Source: Microbacteriaceae bacterium UBA6152 (GTDB lineage: Bacteria; Actinomycetota; Actinomycetes; Actinomycetales; Microbacteriaceae). Taken from it: a stretch of DNA of 13,286 bases. The notes under the pieces were generated by a model that worked only from the letters and a program-made list of their open reading frames with translations, was not told where the DNA came from and did no database searches. Every line of letters begins with the position of its first letter. The first letter of the stretch is position 1. Positions 11,477 to 13,286 of this stretch are shown here, one piece after another. The stretch is from positions 1 through 13,286 of the forward strand of contig DIUS01000150.1 in NCBI GenBank assembly GCA_002423075.1, given 5' to 3'. Made by a program: the position numbers and the translations under genes.

Positions 11477-13286
11477 TCGTTCTCGTCCTTTCCGACCTCG
11501 GCCGCGGGTGCGGCCTCGGTGGTGTCGGGGTTCTCGACGACGTCGGTGTTCTCGATGACCTCGGCGTCCGGATCGACGAGGTTCCGCTCGCTGTTCCGGG
11601 CGATCGCGATGATGCGGTCGTCGTCGTCGGGCCGGGCGAACACGACACCCATGGTGTCGCGGCCCTTAGCGGGCACCTCGGCCACGGAGGAGCGTACCAC
11701 TTTGCCATTTTGCATGACCACGAGCACCTCGTCGTCTTCCGCGACAATGAGGCCGCCCGCGAGCGCGCCCCGGTCGTCGCTGAGCTTGGCCACCTTGATG
11801 CCGAGCCCGCCGCGCTGCTGCACGCGGTACTGCTCGACCTCGGTGCGCTTGGCGTAGCCGCCTTCGGTGACGACGAACACGTACCCGCGCTCGCCGACGA
11901 CGGAGGCCGACAGCAGCTCGTCGCCGGCGCGGAACTTCATGCCGGTGACGCCGGAGGTGGAGCGCCCCATGGGCCGCAGTGCCGAGTCGTCGGCCGTGAA
12001 CCGCAGCGACATGCCCAGGCGTGAGACGAGCAGGATGTCGTCGGAGTCGTCGGCGAGCATGGCCGAGACCAGCTGGTCGCCTTCGCGCAGGTTGATCGCG
12101 ATGATGCCACCGGTGCGGTTGGTGTCGTACTCGGTGAGCGCGGTCTTCTTGGCGAGCCCGTTGCGGGTCGCGAGCACGAGGTGCTGGGCGACGGAGTAGT
12201 CGCGGATGTCGAGGATCTGCGCGATTTCTTCATCGGGATGCAGCGCGAGCAGGTTGGCGACGTGCTGGCCCTTCGCATCGCGGCCGGCCTCCTGCACTTC
12301 GTAGGCCTTGAGCCGGTAGACCCGGCCCGTCGTGGTGAAGAACAGCAGCCAGTGGTGCGTGGTCGTGACGAAGAAGTGCTCGACGACGTCGTCGGCGCGC
12401 AGTTGCGCACCCTTGACGCCCTTGCCGCCGCGGTGCTGCGAGCGGTAGTTGTCGCTGCGCGTGCGCTTGATGTATCCGCCTCGGGTGACGGTGACGACCA
12501 TCTCCTCTTCGGGGATCAGGTCTTCGACGCTCATGTCACCGTCGAAGCCGAACATGATCTCGGTGCGGCGATCGTCGCCGAACTTGTCGACGATCTCGGT
12601 GAGCTCGTCGGAGATGATCGTGCGCTGACGCTCGGGGCTGGCGAGAATCGCGAGGTAGTCGGCGATGAGGCGCTCGAGCTCTTCCGCCTGATCCTGAATC
12701 TTCTGCCGCTCGAGGGCCGCGAGGCGGCGCAACTGCAGGTTGAGGATGGCCGTCGCCTGCAGCTCGTCGACGGTGAGCAGCTGCATCAGGCCGTCGCGCG
12801 CCTCTTCGGTGGTCTGCGAACGCCGGATCAGGGCGATCACCTCGTCGAGAGCATCCAGAGCCTTGAGGTAGCCGCGCAAGATGTGGGCGTCGGCTTCGGC
12901 CTTGGCAAGGCGGAAGGCCGTACGACGCACGATGACCTCGATCTGGTGCGTCACCCAGTAGGTGATGAAGCCGTCGATCGGCAGCGTGCGCGGCACCCCG
13001 TCGACGATCGCGAGCATGTTCGCGCCGAAGTTGTCCTGCAGCTGCGTGTGCTTGTACAGGTTGTTGAGCACGACCTTGGCGACGGCGTCGCGCTTGAGCA
13101 CGATGACGAGGCGCTGACCGGTGCGGCCGGACGACTCGTCACGGATATCGGCGATGCCGCCGAGCTTGCCCTCTTTCACCAGGTCGGCGATCTTGATCGC
13201 GAGGTTGTCGGGGTTGACCTGGTACGGCAGCTCGGTGATGACGAGGCACGTGCGGTTCTGAATCTCTTCGACCGTCACGACCGCGC
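11473..13286 (-). CDS. gyrA: DNA gyrase subunit A (partial, 5' end beyond right edge)
   Basis: About 604 C-terminal residues of the subunit that breaks and rejoins DNA during ATP-driven supercoiling. The visible part begins in the tower region (VITELPYQVN, then KLGGIADIRDESS) and continues through the coiled coil and C-gate (AHILRGYLKALDALDEVIAL, ILNLQLRRLAALERQKI). It ends with the six-bladed DNA-wrapping domain. The GyrA box, essential for wrapping, reads QHRGGKG (12418-12438) against the usual QRRGGKG. Blade repeats such as RGGYIKRT, TRNGLAKKT, SRLGMSLRF, EGGYAKRT and QNGKVVRSS are visible. An acidic tail rich in Glu, Asp and Ala closes the protein. The N-terminal part with the catalytic Tyr and the quinolone-resistance region is not in the window. 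Third codon positions are strongly GC-biased, more than in the pst genes. The stop overlaps the next gene's start. Confidence 0.98.
   Translation of the reverse strand, partial: AVVTVEEIQNRTCLVITELPYQVNPDNLAIKIADLVKEGKLGGIADIRDESSGRTGQRLVIVLKRDAVAKVVLNNLYKHTQLQDNFGANMLAIVDGVPRTLPIDGFITYWVTHQIEVIVRRTAFRLAKAEADAHILRGYLKALDALDEVIALIRRSQTTEEARDGLMQLLTVDELQATAILNLQLRRLAALERQKIQDQAEELERLIADYLAILASPERQRTIISDELTEIVDKFGDDRRTEIMFGFDGDMSVEDLIPEEEMVVTVTRGGYIKRTRSDNYRSQHRGGKGVKGAQLRADDVVEHFFVTTTHHWLLFFTTTGRVYRLKAYEVQEAGRDAKGQHVANLLALHPDEEIAQILDIRDYSVAQHLVLATRNGLAKKTALTEYDTNRTGGIIAINLREGDQLVSAMLADDSDDILLVSRLGMSLRFTADDSALRPMGRSTSGVTGMKFRAGDELLSASVVGERGYVFVVTEGGYAKRTEVEQYRVQQRGGLGIKVAKLSDDRGALAGGLIVAEDDEVLVVMQNGKVVRSSVAEVPAKGRDTMGVVFARPDDDDRIIAIARNSERNLVDPDAEVIENTDVVENPDTTEAAPAAEVGKDENE

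Noticed and set aside
10913..11857. Long plus-strand open frame across tRNA-Ile, DUF3566 and the gyrA end
   Set aside because: It is antisense to three confident features and its start is antisense tRNA translation; a shadow of GC-biased codons.
1..13286. CRISPR arrays, insertion sequences, integrases, toxin-antitoxin or phage genes
   Set aside because: No repeat-spacer pattern, transposase or integrase motif or terminal inverted repeats seen; all coding capacity is explained by gyrA, DUF3566 and the pst cluster.

Overview
The window comes from a high-GC Gram-positive bacterium, most likely an actinobacterium of the Microbacteriaceae type. This is inferred from the gyrA - DUF3566 - tRNA-Ile - tRNA-Ala order, the GC-rich third codon positions, GTG starts, tRNAs without encoded CCA, and the flavour of the proteins. 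Every supported gene lies on the minus strand, so the transcriptional order runs from the right end to the left.

Right block (about 10.8-13.3 kb): the C-terminal two thirds of DNA gyrase subunit A, cut by the window edge, overlaps by 4 bp a small two-helix membrane protein (DUF3566). A terminator-like hairpin follows, then tRNA-Ile(GAT) and tRNA-Ala(TGC). This is ordinary chromosomal core.

Middle: a 292-base gap without a convincing gene (10525-10816) holds the presumed pst promoter region, a 22-bp inverted repeat and two tandem GTYAAYCC-type units that could be a PHO-box-like element.

Left block (1-10.5 kb): a high-affinity phosphate (Pst) ABC transporter locus with an unusual layout. The order is pstC, pstA, pstS, a second PstS-like membrane-anchored protein (809 aa), a third secreted PstS-like protein fused to Ig-like domains (712 aa), a sortase-fold membrane protein, and finally pstB, cut by the left edge. 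pstA/pstS and pstS/second protein share ATGA stop-start overlaps. pstC/pstA and sortase/pstB are separated by 3 and 13 bases. The two wider gaps (83 and 84 bases) each carry a hairpin.

Main point of interest: the extracytoplasmic part of this transporter looks rebuilt. PstS has no lipobox and is instead anchored by a C-terminal helix after a Gly/Asp-rich linker. The two further PstS-like proteins lack the Arg-x-Asp-x-Ser-Gly phosphate loop. The sortase-fold protein has lost both catalytic residues: Arg173 stands where His is expected and Ala231 where Cys is expected. I infer a non-enzymatic surface assembly around the Pst permease. The individual observations are read from the sequence; the assembly is a hypothesis. 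No phoU, phoR/phoP, integrase, IS element or CRISPR array is visible.
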